A DNA stretch of 64,000 nucleotides from Streptomyces venezuelae. GTDB taxonomy: Bacteria; Actinomycetota; Actinomycetes; Streptomycetales; Streptomycetaceae. A program made the translations under genes and the position numbers. The notes under the pieces are model-generated. The model saw nothing but the letters and a program-made list of their open reading frames with translations, did not search any database and was not told the DNA's origin. This document shows, in pieces, positions 19,801 to 27,734 of this stretch. The DNA lies in the NCBI RefSeq assembly GCF_008642315.1, contig NZ_CP029192.1, positions 6,014,001 through 6,078,000 on the forward strand, read 5' to 3'. Numbering within the stretch: position 1 is the first letter of the stretch; every line of letters begins with the position of its first letter.

Positions 19801-20865
19801 TGCGGTCGGTACGAGGAGGCCCTGGCGCTGCGTCGACAGGTGCTGGACGACATGATCCGACTGCGCGGCTCCGATCACGGCGACACACTCACGGCGCGCC
19901 GCAGCCTGGCGTGGGCCCACGGAACGCTGTGGCGCTACCAGGAGCAGGTGGAGTTGGCGGAGGATGCCCTCGCCGAAAGTGTCCGCGTGTACGGCGTCGA
20001 CCATCTGGTGACGCTCGCCGTCCGGGGCGAGTACGCGTCGGCCCTGTCCGGGAGGAAGAAGTGGCGTGAAGCGAGACGGGTCGCGACCGAGCTGTACGCG
20101 TCCTACCTGCGTGTCCTCGGCCCCGACCACCCCTACACGGTCAACGCGCTCAGCAGGACGGCTTACCCCCTCCGCAGACGTCAGCGCCGCCTCAAAGCGC
20201 TCACCGTCCGCAAACGGGTCCTCGCCGCGCACGAACGCCGCTCGGGCCCCCTGAGCGACGAGGCCGTCACGGCCCGCCGCAACCTCGGCGCCGCCTACGT
20301 AGCCGTCGGCCGGGTGTGGAAGAACGTCGCCCTGCAACGGCGCCTGCTCCACGACCTCACCGAGGAGTTCGGCCCCGATCATCCGTGGACGCTCGCCCAA
20401 CGCAGCTGGTGGGCGACCAGCGCTCTGCGCTGTTCGGGACGCTGGCGCGAGGCCCTGGCAGTCATGCGGGAACTCGCCGCCGACTACGAGCGGATCCACG
20501 GGCCCGAGCACCGGTGGACCCTCGAGACCCGGCTGGGGCTCGGCCGGCTGGCCCGCCGCACCGGTCGCGGCCGTACCGCCGTCGCGGAGCTCGCCGCCCT
20601 CGTCGCCGACCACGAGCGCCTGCACGGACCCGACCACGCCTGGACCTGGCTGGCCCGCACCAGTCACGCGTACGCCCTGCTGTGGTCCCTCCACCCCCGC
20701 CGCGCCGCCGACCGCTACGGCACCCTCCTCCACGATGCCGTCCGTATCTTCGGTGCCGACAGCCTCCAGGTTCGGACCGTCGGGCGGCGGTATGTCCTTC
20801 TCTGTCTCGGTGCCGGGAACTGGAGTCGCCCCCGGGAGGCGCTGCGCGTACTCCGCGGGGAGTAG
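16867..20865 (+). CDS. Membrane-anchored STAND (NB-ARC-like) ATPase with TPR repeats
   Basis: 1332 residues. Two hydrophobic helices (about 8-29 and 43-65) are followed by a (Gly-Pro)5 linker near 79-88. Next is a STAND NTPase with Walker A GARGVGKT (145-152), Walker B CLIVVDN (220-226) and the GLPLAL-type motif GYLPLALAQAA (about 294-304), then a winged-helix-like part. From about 480 to 1310 there are many kinesin-light-chain-type TPRs (A-x-LGPDHPxTL pattern). STAND proteins oligomerise on sensing a ligand through repeats; here the effector would be the N-terminal TM region. The GTG 16867 lacks a clear SD and may be coupled to terB. Function unknown. Confidence 0.85.
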   Translation: MRKDGVRWAAVILLNTLAFAGVFVLFYAIRVPLLPSAEEGRIAVGVAAATVVATLGGTAGAAWVGRAVVDARAAAPAAGPGPGPGPGPSDSAPVRDSIPDPARVLVRMGELPLRPRGFQPREDLLAGLEQAADAPGLTVVHAVTGARGVGKTQLAAAYARRRIVEGWPVVAWIAAESGGRLASGLAELADRLGVRAPGDDVATAARAALGWIGSHPELPCLIVVDNATDPDEVAAWLPVAGRAQVVVTTTVRSFGNIAGALVDVDVFTEEEALDFLRERSQCGAPDGAAELASELGYLPLALAQAAEVIRGRGVGYRGYLERLRTYPVREVLARAPGDRYPHRVGEAVLLAVEEVEGRCGGGLVRVLLDTLSVLSPDGVPRELLAGAVGSQEAGAVDDVLGALVDASVITRVGGDAVAVHRLVQRVLRERARQEGTLDRAADLVVGYLDGQLVPSAHAWRLRERGRQLADQIEALWSALRPEVEGRGAAAMEPLIDLRSWVAEEHLVEVGDLTRALSVAREVVAVCDAAPDAAGSVTASALESLGDVCARAGRVAEAVTVRRRCLELLEAAADPDEREVCLARQDLADACQAAGRFEPAVTLYETVVRDAERLFGPQHAVTLSARGRLARSYAAAGRLAEAVALSERMRSELTEGVRADASPGAAADSARELWPWRTLADAYGSAGRAEEGVALLREFLAERVQTDGEDAPETIHSRHALALNCLSAERYDEALTEARRAEADAVRVFGDLSEDTADIRDTVALCLLRMDHDEESIGLHRRIVADLTELHGPDHRGVLSARLNLARALGKGLHESESYQVHRDVLADYTSLLGPDHPDTLEARAQYVDGCASVGRTAEAVTTAREVLADAEAVFGPTHRRVLAIRLDLAMVLVEEGRGEEAVTLLRRSLLDTTQALGAGHPQALRVRAHLARALGGLGRWTEICALQEENVTELARLYGEDHVEVVRSRAALAVSYGQCGRYEEALALRRQVLDDMIRLRGSDHGDTLTARRSLAWAHGTLWRYQEQVELAEDALAESVRVYGVDHLVTLAVRGEYASALSGRKKWREARRVATELYASYLRVLGPDHPYTVNALSRTAYPLRRRQRRLKALTVRKRVLAAHERRSGPLSDEAVTARRNLGAAYVAVGRVWKNVALQRRLLHDLTEEFGPDHPWTLAQRSWWATSALRCSGRWREALAVMRELAADYERIHGPEHRWTLETRLGLGRLARRTGRGRTAVAELAALVADHERLHGPDHAWTWLARTSHAYALLWSLHPRRAADRYGTLLHDAVRIFGADSLQVRTVGRRYVLLCLGAGNWSRPREALRVLRGE
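17101..17130 (+). repeat. (GGTCCG)5 hexanucleotide microsatellite
   Basis: Five exact tandem GGTCCG units in frame, encoding the Gly-Pro linker between the TM segments and the ATPase of the STAND protein. Slippage by one unit would change the linker by two residues and keep the frame. Confidence 0.95.
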
Positions 20866-20985
20866 TGCCGGCCCGCCGCCTCCCCGCGGTGTAACCCCCG
20901 TCTCGCCCCACGGCCCGAGGGAAATTCAACCGGCCGACGGGAGGGTAGGGCGTGAACCTGTCACCACTGTGGAAAGGGGCCCGTC

Positions 20986-23085
20986 ATGGGGGCCATTCAG
21001 AACGAGGCCGCACCGGCGCGGCGGCGGCGCGCCGTGCCCTGGGTGTTCCTGGGGCTGTGGATCGTCGTCCTCGCGGTCGCCTCGCCGTTCGCGTCGAAGC
21101 TTTCCGGCGTCCAGACGGACCGGGCCGTCGACTACCTTCCGGCCAGTGCGTCCTCCACCGAAGTCGCCGAGCTGCAGGACAAGTTGCCCGGCGGCGAGGC
21201 CACCGAGCTCGTGCTCGTCTACCACCGGGACGGCGGGCTCACCGCCGCCGACCGGAAGGCGGCCGCGGACCAGGTCGCGGAGATCGCCGGCGCCCACAAG
21301 CTCGTCGGCAAGCCGGAGGCCGTACCGTCCAAGGACGGCGCCACCCTCATGTACCCCATCGCGAGCACCGAGCCCGGCAAGGACGAGGACAAGCGGGACG
21401 CGCTGGTCAACGACGTGCGGGACACCACGCACGGCGAGAACGGGCTGAGCGTCGACGTCGGTGGCGCGGGGGCCCTCGACACCGACGCGAGCGAGGTCTA
21501 CAACTCGCTCGGCGGACCCCTGCTCTACACCACCGCGGGCGTCGTCGCGCTGCTCCTCATCGTCATCTACCGCAGCCCCTTCCTGTGGCTCGTGCCGCTC
21601 GCCGTCGCGGGCGTCGCCGACTACTTCGCGATGGGCGTCGCGTACGGCCTGTACGAGGCCTTCGGGACGTCGGTCACCGGGCAGAGCTCGGGCATCATGA
21701 CCATCCTCGTGTTCGGCGCGGGCACCGACTACGCGCTGCTGCTCGTCTCCCGCTACCGGGAGGAACTGCGCAGGATCGAGCATCCCTACGACGCGATGAT
21801 CGCCGCCCTGCGCGGCTGCGGGCCCGCCGTGCTCGCCTCCTCCGGCACCGTCGCCGCGGGACTGCTCTGCCTCCTCGCGGCCGACCTCAACAGCAGCCGC
21901 GGCATGGGGCCGCTCGGCACCGTCGGCGTGCTGTGCGCGCTCGTCACCATGCTGACGCTGCTGCCCGCCGTGCTCGTCCTGCTCGGCCGACGCGTGTTCT
22001 GGCCGCTCGTGCCCGCCTTCGGCAGCACACCCAAGCAGCGCCGCAGCCTCTTCTCCGCGATGGGCGACTCCGCGGGGCGCAGGCCGCTCACCGTGCTCGC
22101 GAGCGGCGCCGTGCTGCTCGGCGCGCTCGCCCTCGGCGCGTTCAACCTGCCCGGCGCGCTCAAGCAGGAGGACTCCTTCACCAAGACCCCCGAGTCCGTG
22201 TCCGCCATGGAGACCCTCGCCGCCGCCTACCCCGCGCTGAACACCCAGCCCATCACCGTGATGACACCGACCGGGCGGGCCGACGACTCCCTGACGCGCA
22301 TCCGCGACACCGAGGGCGTGGGCCGCGCGGAGCGCGGACGGACCGCCGAGGGCTGGACCGAGATCACCGTCACCGCCACGTCCGCACCCGAGTCCAAGGG
22401 TGAGACCGCGACCATCGAAGCGCTGCGGGACGGGCTCGACGGCTCGTACGTGGGCGGTTCCAGCGCCCAGCAACTCGACCTGAAGGACACCAACGCCCGC
22501 GACCAGAACATCGTCGTGCCGCTCGTCCTCGGCGCTGTCCTGCTCGTCCTCGTGGCCCTGCTGCGCAGCATCGTCGCGCCGCTGCTGCTGCTCGCCGCGG
22601 TCGTCGCGGTGTGGGGCGCGTCGCTCGGCATCGCGGGGCTGGTCTTCGGGCCGCTCTTCGGGTTCGACGGCACCGACCCGGGCCTCGGGCTGCTCTCCTT
22701 CGTCTTCCTCGTCGCACTCGGCGTGGACTACGGCATCTTCCTGATGCACCGGATGCGGGAGGAGTGCCTGAACGGCGCCGAACCGGGCGAGGCCGCGCTC
22801 ACCGCGCTGCGCACCACCGGCGGTGTCATCGCCTCCGCGGGCCTCGTCCTCGCCGCCACGTTCGCCGTGCTCACCAGCATGCCGCTGGTCAGCCTCGTCG
22901 AGCTGGGACTCGTCATCGCCGTCGGCGTGCTGCTCGACACGTTCCTGGTCCGCACGTACCTCGTGACGAGCGCGAGTGTCGCGCTCGGCAGGAAGGTGTG
23001 GTGGCCGGGACCGCTGTCCCGGCCCGCCGCCGCGGTTCCGCCGCCGACCCACGAGGCCGAGCCCGTCCGGGTTCCCTCGCCTTGA
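20986..23085 (+). CDS. MMPL/RND-family transporter
   Basis: 699 residues, standard for actinobacterial MMPL proteins. TM1 is followed by an extracytoplasmic loop (about 40-170), a cluster of about five helices, a second loop (about 390-495) and a second helix cluster. The repeated motifs VFGAGTDYALLLVSRYREEL and FLVALGVDYGIFLMHRMREE carry the Asp-Tyr pairs used for proton coupling. Predicted to export lipids or hydrophobic metabolites. A two-component system follows; the hairpin at 23098-23127 lies between. Confidence 0.93.
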   Translation: MGAIQNEAAPARRRRAVPWVFLGLWIVVLAVASPFASKLSGVQTDRAVDYLPASASSTEVAELQDKLPGGEATELVLVYHRDGGLTAADRKAAADQVAEIAGAHKLVGKPEAVPSKDGATLMYPIASTEPGKDEDKRDALVNDVRDTTHGENGLSVDVGGAGALDTDASEVYNSLGGPLLYTTAGVVALLLIVIYRSPFLWLVPLAVAGVADYFAMGVAYGLYEAFGTSVTGQSSGIMTILVFGAGTDYALLLVSRYREELRRIEHPYDAMIAALRGCGPAVLASSGTVAAGLLCLLAADLNSSRGMGPLGTVGVLCALVTMLTLLPAVLVLLGRRVFWPLVPAFGSTPKQRRSLFSAMGDSAGRRPLTVLASGAVLLGALALGAFNLPGALKQEDSFTKTPESVSAMETLAAAYPALNTQPITVMTPTGRADDSLTRIRDTEGVGRAERGRTAEGWTEITVTATSAPESKGETATIEALRDGLDGSYVGGSSAQQLDLKDTNARDQNIVVPLVLGAVLLVLVALLRSIVAPLLLLAAVVAVWGASLGIAGLVFGPLFGFDGTDPGLGLLSFVFLVALGVDYGIFLMHRMREECLNGAEPGEAALTALRTTGGVIASAGLVLAATFAVLTSMPLVSLVELGLVIAVGVLLDTFLVRTYLVTSASVALGRKVWWPGPLSRPAAAVPPPTHEAEPVRVPSP

Positions 23086-23097
23086 GCCGGCCGGTTC

Positions 23098-23127
23098 GGG
23101 CGTCCCTCCTCTGCCGGAGGGGCGCCC
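23098..23127 (+). terminator. Hairpin after mmpL overlapping an SD
   Basis: GGGCGTCCCTCC pairs with GGAGGGGCGCCC (12-bp stem, one G-T wobble, 6-nt loop), 12 bp after the mmpL stop. Its right arm contains the GGAGGGG that would serve the GTG at 23130. It can act as terminator or as an SD-sequestering structure for the kinase. Confidence 0.65.
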
Positions 23128-23129
23128 GT

Positions 23130-24446
23130 GTGCCGAACCCCTCCCACAGGGGCGCCCGCGTGCCGGAAGATGGAGCGGTGGAATTCTTCGAGACCGGTCC
23201 CGGCGCGCGGTGCGGCCCCGTCCGCCACAACCTCGTCGAGCGGTTACTCGGCTCGCCCGCCCCCGGCGAACGGCTGTGCACGGACCCCCTGTTCGCCCTC
23301 GTCATGGCCGCCAGCGCCGTCGTGATCGTGCGGGTCGTACGGGACAACGGACAGACGCCCGACCTGCTCGGCTGGGCGCTGCTGCTCGCCGCCCACGTCG
23401 TCGTCGTTTGGCGGCGCCGCGCCCCCGTACGCGTCATGGTCACCCTGATGGCCATCCTGCTGACCTACCACTCGCTGGGCAACAACCACACCGCGCCCAT
23501 GGCCGTGTCGATGGTCGCGCTGTTCACCGTGGCCTCCCGCACCCGGCCCCGCACCACGCTCCTCATCGGCGTCGGCGTCATGGGCGTCATGCTGAGCGTG
23601 AAGTTCCACGAAGGACTGGCCGAGGGCGCCCAGTCGCTGCGCATCTCCGGCTGGATCGTCGCGTTCCTGCTGCTCGGCTTGTACGTGCGCATGCACCGGC
23701 AGTACGTCGCCTCCGTGGTGGAGCGCGCCGAACGCGCCGAACGAACCCGCGAGGAGGAGGCGCGCCGCCGGGTCGCCGAGGAACGGCTGCGCGTCGCCCG
23801 CGACCTGCACGACCTGCTCGCGCACAGCATCACCCTCGTCGGCGTCCAGACGTCCGTCGCCGCGCACGTCCTGGCCGCCGACCCGGACCGGCTCGACCGT
23901 GCCGCGGTGGCGAAGGCGCTCGACGACGTCGCCGAGACCTGCCGCTCCGCACGCGGTGAACTCCGGGCCACGCTCCAGGTGTTGCGCTCCGGCACCGACG
24001 ACGAGGACGGGGCGGATGCGGTCGAGGCGCGCGGGCCGCTGCCCGGCCTCGACAGCCTCTCCGACCTCGCCGACGCGGCCCGCACCGCGGGCGCCCGCGT
24101 CGAGCTCGCGGTGGCGGAGTGTCCGGCTCCGGCGGCCGTGGGCGCCGCGGCCTACCGCATCGTGCAGGAGGCGCTCACCAACGTCGTACGGCACGCGGGG
24201 CCCGGCATCACCGTGCGGGTGTCGGTGCGCACGGAGGACACGGCGCTGTGCGTGCGGGTCGCGGACGACGGAAGCGGTGGACGTGCCCAAGGGGACGGTC
24301 ACGCGCCGGGGTTCGGGCTTCTCGGAATGCGGGAGCGGGCCCGTACGGTCGGTGGCACCCTGGACGCGGGGCCGCGGCCCGAAGGGGGATTCCTGGTGTC
24401 CGCGGTGCTGCCGCTCGCCCCCGTTTCCCTGGGAGGTCTGTCGTGA
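23130..24446 (+). CDS. Sensor histidine kinase, NarL/DesK type (HisKA_3)
   Basis: About 438 residues if the GTG at 23130 is used; GTG 23160 and 23178 are in-frame alternatives. Four or five N-terminal helices (about 45-190) are followed by a short coiled coil (VERAERAERTREEEARR). Then comes the HisKA_3 phosphoacceptor RVARDLHDLLAHSI (His-Asp pair), and a HATPase_c domain with VQEALTNVVRHAG (N box) and GFGLLGMRERA (G2). The signal is unknown. The response-regulator gene overlaps its stop by GTGA. Start choice is uncertain because the best SD lies in a hairpin. Confidence 0.9.
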   Translation: MPNPSHRGARVPEDGAVEFFETGPGARCGPVRHNLVERLLGSPAPGERLCTDPLFALVMAASAVVIVRVVRDNGQTPDLLGWALLLAAHVVVVWRRRAPVRVMVTLMAILLTYHSLGNNHTAPMAVSMVALFTVASRTRPRTTLLIGVGVMGVMLSVKFHEGLAEGAQSLRISGWIVAFLLLGLYVRMHRQYVASVVERAERAERTREEEARRRVAEERLRVARDLHDLLAHSITLVGVQTSVAAHVLAADPDRLDRAAVAKALDDVAETCRSARGELRATLQVLRSGTDDEDGADAVEARGPLPGLDSLSDLADAARTAGARVELAVAECPAPAAVGAAAYRIVQEALTNVVRHAGPGITVRVSVRTEDTALCVRVADDGSGGRAQGDGHAPGFGLLGMRERARTVGGTLDAGPRPEGGFLVSAVLPLAPVSLGGLS

Positions 24447-25126
24447 CGGTGCCGGTCCGCGTGCTGCTCGCCGACGATCAGACGCTGGTGCGGGCCGCGT
24501 TCGCGATGCTCGTCGACTCGGCGCCCGACATGGAGGTCGTGGGGCAGGCGGGCACGGGGCGCGCGGCGGTCGACCTGGCCCGCTCCGAACGCGCCGACCT
24601 CGTCGTCATGGACATCCGCATGCCCGACCTCGACGGCATCGAGGCGACGCGGCTGCTCGCCGCCGACGAGGACCTGGCGGGCGTGAAGGTCCTGATGCTG
24701 ACCACGTACGACACCGACGAGCACGTCGTCGACGCGCTGCGCGCGGGCGCGTCCGGCTTCCTGGTCAAGGACACCAAGCCCGCCGAACTCCTGGAGGCCA
24801 TCCGCACGGTGGCGGCGGGCGACTCCCTCCTGTCGCCGGGGCCGACGGCCCGGCTGATCGCCCGGGTGCTGCGGGCGCCGGACGCGGGGGTGCCGGTCGA
24901 GGGCGGGCCCGAGGGGCTCTCGGAGCGGGAGCGGCAGGTGCTGCGGCTCGTCGCGCGCGGCCTGAACAACCAGGAGATCGCCGACACGCTGGGCCTCAGT
25001 CCACTGACGGCGAAGACGCACGTCAGCCGCATCATGGGGAAGCTGGGCGCACGCGACAGGGCCCAACTCGTCATCATCGCGTACGAGTCGGGCCTGGTCG
25101 CGCCGGGATCCGTGGTCTCGCCCTGA
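24443..25126 (+). CDS. LuxR/NarL-family response regulator
   Basis: 227 residues. The receiver domain has the acidic pair ADDQ, phospho-acceptor VVMDIRMPDLDG and Lys in FLVKDTKPAEL. The C-terminal LuxR HTH contains LSERERQVLRLVARGLNNQEIADTL. The GTG overlaps the kinase stop, with GGGAGG upstream, so the pair is stoichiometrically coupled. The adjacent MMPL exporter upstream is the most obvious target, by position only. Confidence 0.95.
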   Translation: MTVPVRVLLADDQTLVRAAFAMLVDSAPDMEVVGQAGTGRAAVDLARSERADLVVMDIRMPDLDGIEATRLLAADEDLAGVKVLMLTTYDTDEHVVDALRAGASGFLVKDTKPAELLEAIRTVAAGDSLLSPGPTARLIARVLRAPDAGVPVEGGPEGLSERERQVLRLVARGLNNQEIADTLGLSPLTAKTHVSRIMGKLGARDRAQLVIIAYESGLVAPGSVVSP

Positions 25127-25145
25127 GCGGTGGCGGTCCTGATCG

Positions 25146-26378
25146 TCAGCTCAGGGCGATCGCCGCGGCGACGGCCGGGCCGAAGGCGCCGCCCAGCTGG
25201 TAGCAGAGGCTGAACAGGCCGATGGCGGTGGGGCGTTGCGCGGTCGGGGTGGCCGCCGTCGCGTACACCGCGAGCGTCGCCTGGCCGGCGCTGGTGGTGA
25301 AGACGGCCAGGGTCGCGACGAGCAGGAGCAGCGGCGCCCAGGGGGTGAACACCGCGGTGAGCGGTGCGGCCGCGCCGAAGGCGAGCAGGATCGTCAGGAC
25401 GCGCGGGCGGGTCATCCGGCCCGCGGCCGCGGCCAGCGCCATGGACAGCGCCGACCCCACGAGGAGGGCGACCAGCTGGTAGGTGCCGATCGTGGACGAC
25501 GACCAGTCGGTGCGGTCGCGCAGCAGCTGCGGGACGGTGAAGAGCAGCGCGAAGTACGAGGTCGCGAGGGTGCAGGCCAGCGCCGCCGACGGGACGAACA
25601 CGCGGGAGCGCAGGAGCGCGGCGGGCACGAAACCGGTGGGGCGTGCGCGGACGTGCAGGGCCAGGAGCACGGCCGACACCAGCGCGGCGGCCACCGCGGG
25701 CAGCGGGTGGCGCGGGACGAGCACCAGGGACGTCGCCGTCAGGACGAGCAGGACGGCGCCCCGGCCGTCGAAGGGGGTGGAGCGGGGCGGTGCCGACAGG
25801 TCGGCGCGGCGCATGACCGCGGGCAGCGCGAGGAGGGCGACCGCGCCGGCGGACAGGGCCACCCGCCAGGACGCCGCGCCCGCGACCGTCGAGCCGAGCA
25901 GCGGTCCGACCGCGCCGACCGTGCCGAAGCCCGCGGTGATCACGCCCATCCTGCGGACCGAACCCGCCAGGCTCATCGCCGCGGTGACCAGGCCCGCACC
26001 GCCCGCGGCCTGCGCCGCCCGGCCCGCCATGGCCAGCGGCAGCCAGGGTGCGGCGGCGAGCACCGCCGTACCGGCCACGATCAGCGCGGCGCTCAGCTTG
26101 AGGGCGGCGCCGAGGCCCCTGCGGCGCAGCAGGCCCGCCATGAGCGGGGTGCCGACGGCCATGGCCCAGGCGAAGACGGTGACGAGCCAGGTGGCGTCGG
26201 CCGCGCCGACGCCGAGTGATGCCGCCATGTCGGGAAGGATCAGCACGGCGCTGTTGGCACCGGCGGCGACCGGTGCGGCGAGCAACGCCAGCCAGAGGGC
26301 CGGGACTTGACGCGGGGCGGGGCCGGCGGTGGGGCGGGCGAGGGTGTGGGTGCGGGTGGTCGCGGTGGAGGAGGACAT
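25146..26378 (-). CDS. MFS transporter
   Basis: 410 residues with about 12 hydrophobic segments. It starts near AGANSAVLILPDMAASLGVGAADATWLVTVFAWAMAVGTPLMAGLLRRRG, an MFS helix 1-2 and motif A region with a degenerate loop. It probably exports a small molecule. It lies 61 bp downstream of the nitroreductase gene on the same strand, so both are likely expressed from the promoter facing the MarR gene. The pair is probably an export-plus-reduction detoxification unit. Confidence 0.85.
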   Translation of the reverse strand: MSSSTATTRTHTLARPTAGPAPRQVPALWLALLAAPVAAGANSAVLILPDMAASLGVGAADATWLVTVFAWAMAVGTPLMAGLLRRRGLGAALKLSAALIVAGTAVLAAAPWLPLAMAGRAAQAAGGAGLVTAAMSLAGSVRRMGVITAGFGTVGAVGPLLGSTVAGAASWRVALSAGAVALLALPAVMRRADLSAPPRSTPFDGRGAVLLVLTATSLVLVPRHPLPAVAAALVSAVLLALHVRARPTGFVPAALLRSRVFVPSAALACTLATSYFALLFTVPQLLRDRTDWSSSTIGTYQLVALLVGSALSMALAAAAGRMTRPRVLTILLAFGAAAPLTAVFTPWAPLLLLVATLAVFTTSAGQATLAVYATAATPTAQRPTAIGLFSLCYQLGGAFGPAVAAAIALS

Positions 26379-26439
26379 GCCGGCGGCTCCGGGAGGTGGC
26401 AGGGGCGGGGAGGAGTGGGGCGGCGCTGACCGGTGCGGG

Positions 26440-27033
26440 TCAGACGGTGGTGACGACCTGGTCGTAGGTGAGGCGCGGCGAGCGCGGGTACCAGGCGTCG
26501 GGTCCGGGGCGGCCGATGTTCACGACCATCAGCGGCGTGTGGTCGTCGTCGAGGAACTCCTTCTGCACGCCGGGGAAGTCGAACCCGGTCATCGGCCCGG
26601 CCGCGAGGCCTGCCGCGCGCACGCCGAGGATGAAGTACGCCGCCTGGAGCGTCGCGTTGAGGTGCGCCGACTCCTCGCGGACCGGGCGGTCGGCGAAGAA
26701 GAGGTCCGCGGCCTGCGGGAAGTGCGGGAGCAGTGCCGGGAGTTCCTCGTGGAACTCGTTGTCCGCGGCGAGTATCGCGACGAGCGGGGCGGTCAGGGTC
26801 TTGGCCCGGTTGCCCTCGTCCATGAGTTCCCCGAGCCGCTCGCGGCCCTCGGCCGACCGGACGAGGACGATCCGCAACGGCGACTGGTTGTAGGCGGTCG
26901 GCGCGTACTTGACCAGGTCGTAAACCGCCTGGATCTGTGCCTCGGCGACCGGCTCCGCGGTGAACGTGTTGGCGGTGCGGGCCTCGCGGAAGAGGAGGTC
27001 CTGGGCGGTGGGGTGCAGGGTCAGCTCGGACAC
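26440..27033 (-). CDS. RutE/HadB-type nitroreductase
   Basis: 197 residues, GTG start with AGGAG upstream. FREARTANTFTAEPV and the FMN-binding region YAPTAYNQSPLRIVLV match the malonic semialdehyde reductase (RutE)-like branch of the nitroreductase family; AAGPMTGFDFPGVQKEFL is the C-terminal FMN segment. It reduces quinones, nitro compounds or an aldehyde using NAD(P)H. No other rut genes are nearby, so pyrimidine catabolism is unlikely. It is divergent from a MarR gene that probably controls it. Confidence 0.88.
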   Translation of the reverse strand: MSELTLHPTAQDLLFREARTANTFTAEPVAEAQIQAVYDLVKYAPTAYNQSPLRIVLVRSAEGRERLGELMDEGNRAKTLTAPLVAILAADNEFHEELPALLPHFPQAADLFFADRPVREESAHLNATLQAAYFILGVRAAGLAAGPMTGFDFPGVQKEFLDDDHTPLMVVNIGRPGPDAWYPRSPRLTYDQVVTTV

Positions 27034-27204
27034 GGGTGCTCCTGTCGGGGGGAGGTCTCAACAACCTCGACAATCTCGATAGTGAGATAGAAGCAGATGA
27101 CACTCTTAGAAACAAGTATCTCGAAACTAAGAGACCCAAGAATGAGAGAGTCAGCGCTGATAGGGTTGCCGGCGAGACAGTCCGTACCGAGAGGAGTGGC
27201 GGCC
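27034..27204. promoter_or_regulatory. AT-rich divergent control region with MarR-type palindromes
   Basis: 171 bp between the nitroreductase and marR, much lower in GC than its surroundings. It holds ATCTC-N6-GAGAT (27073-27088), TCTC-N8-GAGA (27119-27134) and a wider inverted repeat CTCTTAG-N17-CTAAGAG (27103-27133). These are good candidate MarR operators over both divergent promoters. GAGGAG at 27191 is the marR ribosome site. Confidence 0.7.
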
Positions 27205-27711
27205 ATGAGCGACGTCGTGGACGCGGTCATCGACCAGTGGGTCGCGGAGCGCCCCGACCTGGCGGAGGCCCTCTGGCCGGTCGAACTCTTCGGGCGCATC
27301 CAGCGCCTGGGTCTGCTGGTCGACAGGACGGTCAAGGCCACGGCCGCGCAACACGGCCTGGACGTCGGCGAGTTCGACGTCCTGACCACGCTGCAGCGTT
27401 CGGGTCCGCCCTACGCCCTCACCGCCGGCACCTTCCTCAAGGCTTCCATGGTGTCCTCCGGCACCATCACCAACCGCATCGACAAGATGGAGGCCAAGGG
27501 CCTGGTCGTGCGGGTACGCGACGGGGAGGACCGCCGCACCGTCAAGATCCGCCTCACCGAGCGCGGCCACGAGGTCACCCGCGCCGCCTTCGCCGACCAC
27601 CTCGCGAACTACGCGCGCGTGCTCGACGAGGTGGACCGCGAACTGGTCGAGCAGGGCGCGCAGGGGCTTCGGCAGGTGCTGGAGGCGCTCGGGGACACGT
27701 CCCTCAAGTAG
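27205..27711 (+). CDS. MarR-family transcriptional regulator
   Basis: 168 residues from ATG 27205 with GAGGAG upstream. The winged helix includes LKASMVSSGTITNRIDKMEAKGLVVRVRDGEDRRTVKIRLTERG, the recognition helix and wing of MarR. An N-terminal extension (about 40 residues) forms the dimer interface. The longer frame back to 27097 overlaps the operators and lacks an SD, so I reject it. Predicted repressor of the divergent nitroreductase/MFS unit and of itself. Confidence 0.92.
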   Translation: MSDVVDAVIDQWVAERPDLAEALWPVELFGRIQRLGLLVDRTVKATAAQHGLDVGEFDVLTTLQRSGPPYALTAGTFLKASMVSSGTITNRIDKMEAKGLVVRVRDGEDRRTVKIRLTERGHEVTRAAFADHLANYARVLDEVDRELVEQGAQGLRQVLEALGDTSLK

Positions 27712-27734
27712 GCCTCAGTGCATCCGGCGGCGTC

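Noticed and set aside
16771..20733. A 1320-codon open frame on the minus strand across the STAND gene
   Set aside because: It is the antisense shadow of a GC3-biased gene. The plus strand has P-loop motifs and TPRs; the minus reading shows no domain and Arg/Gly/Val bias.
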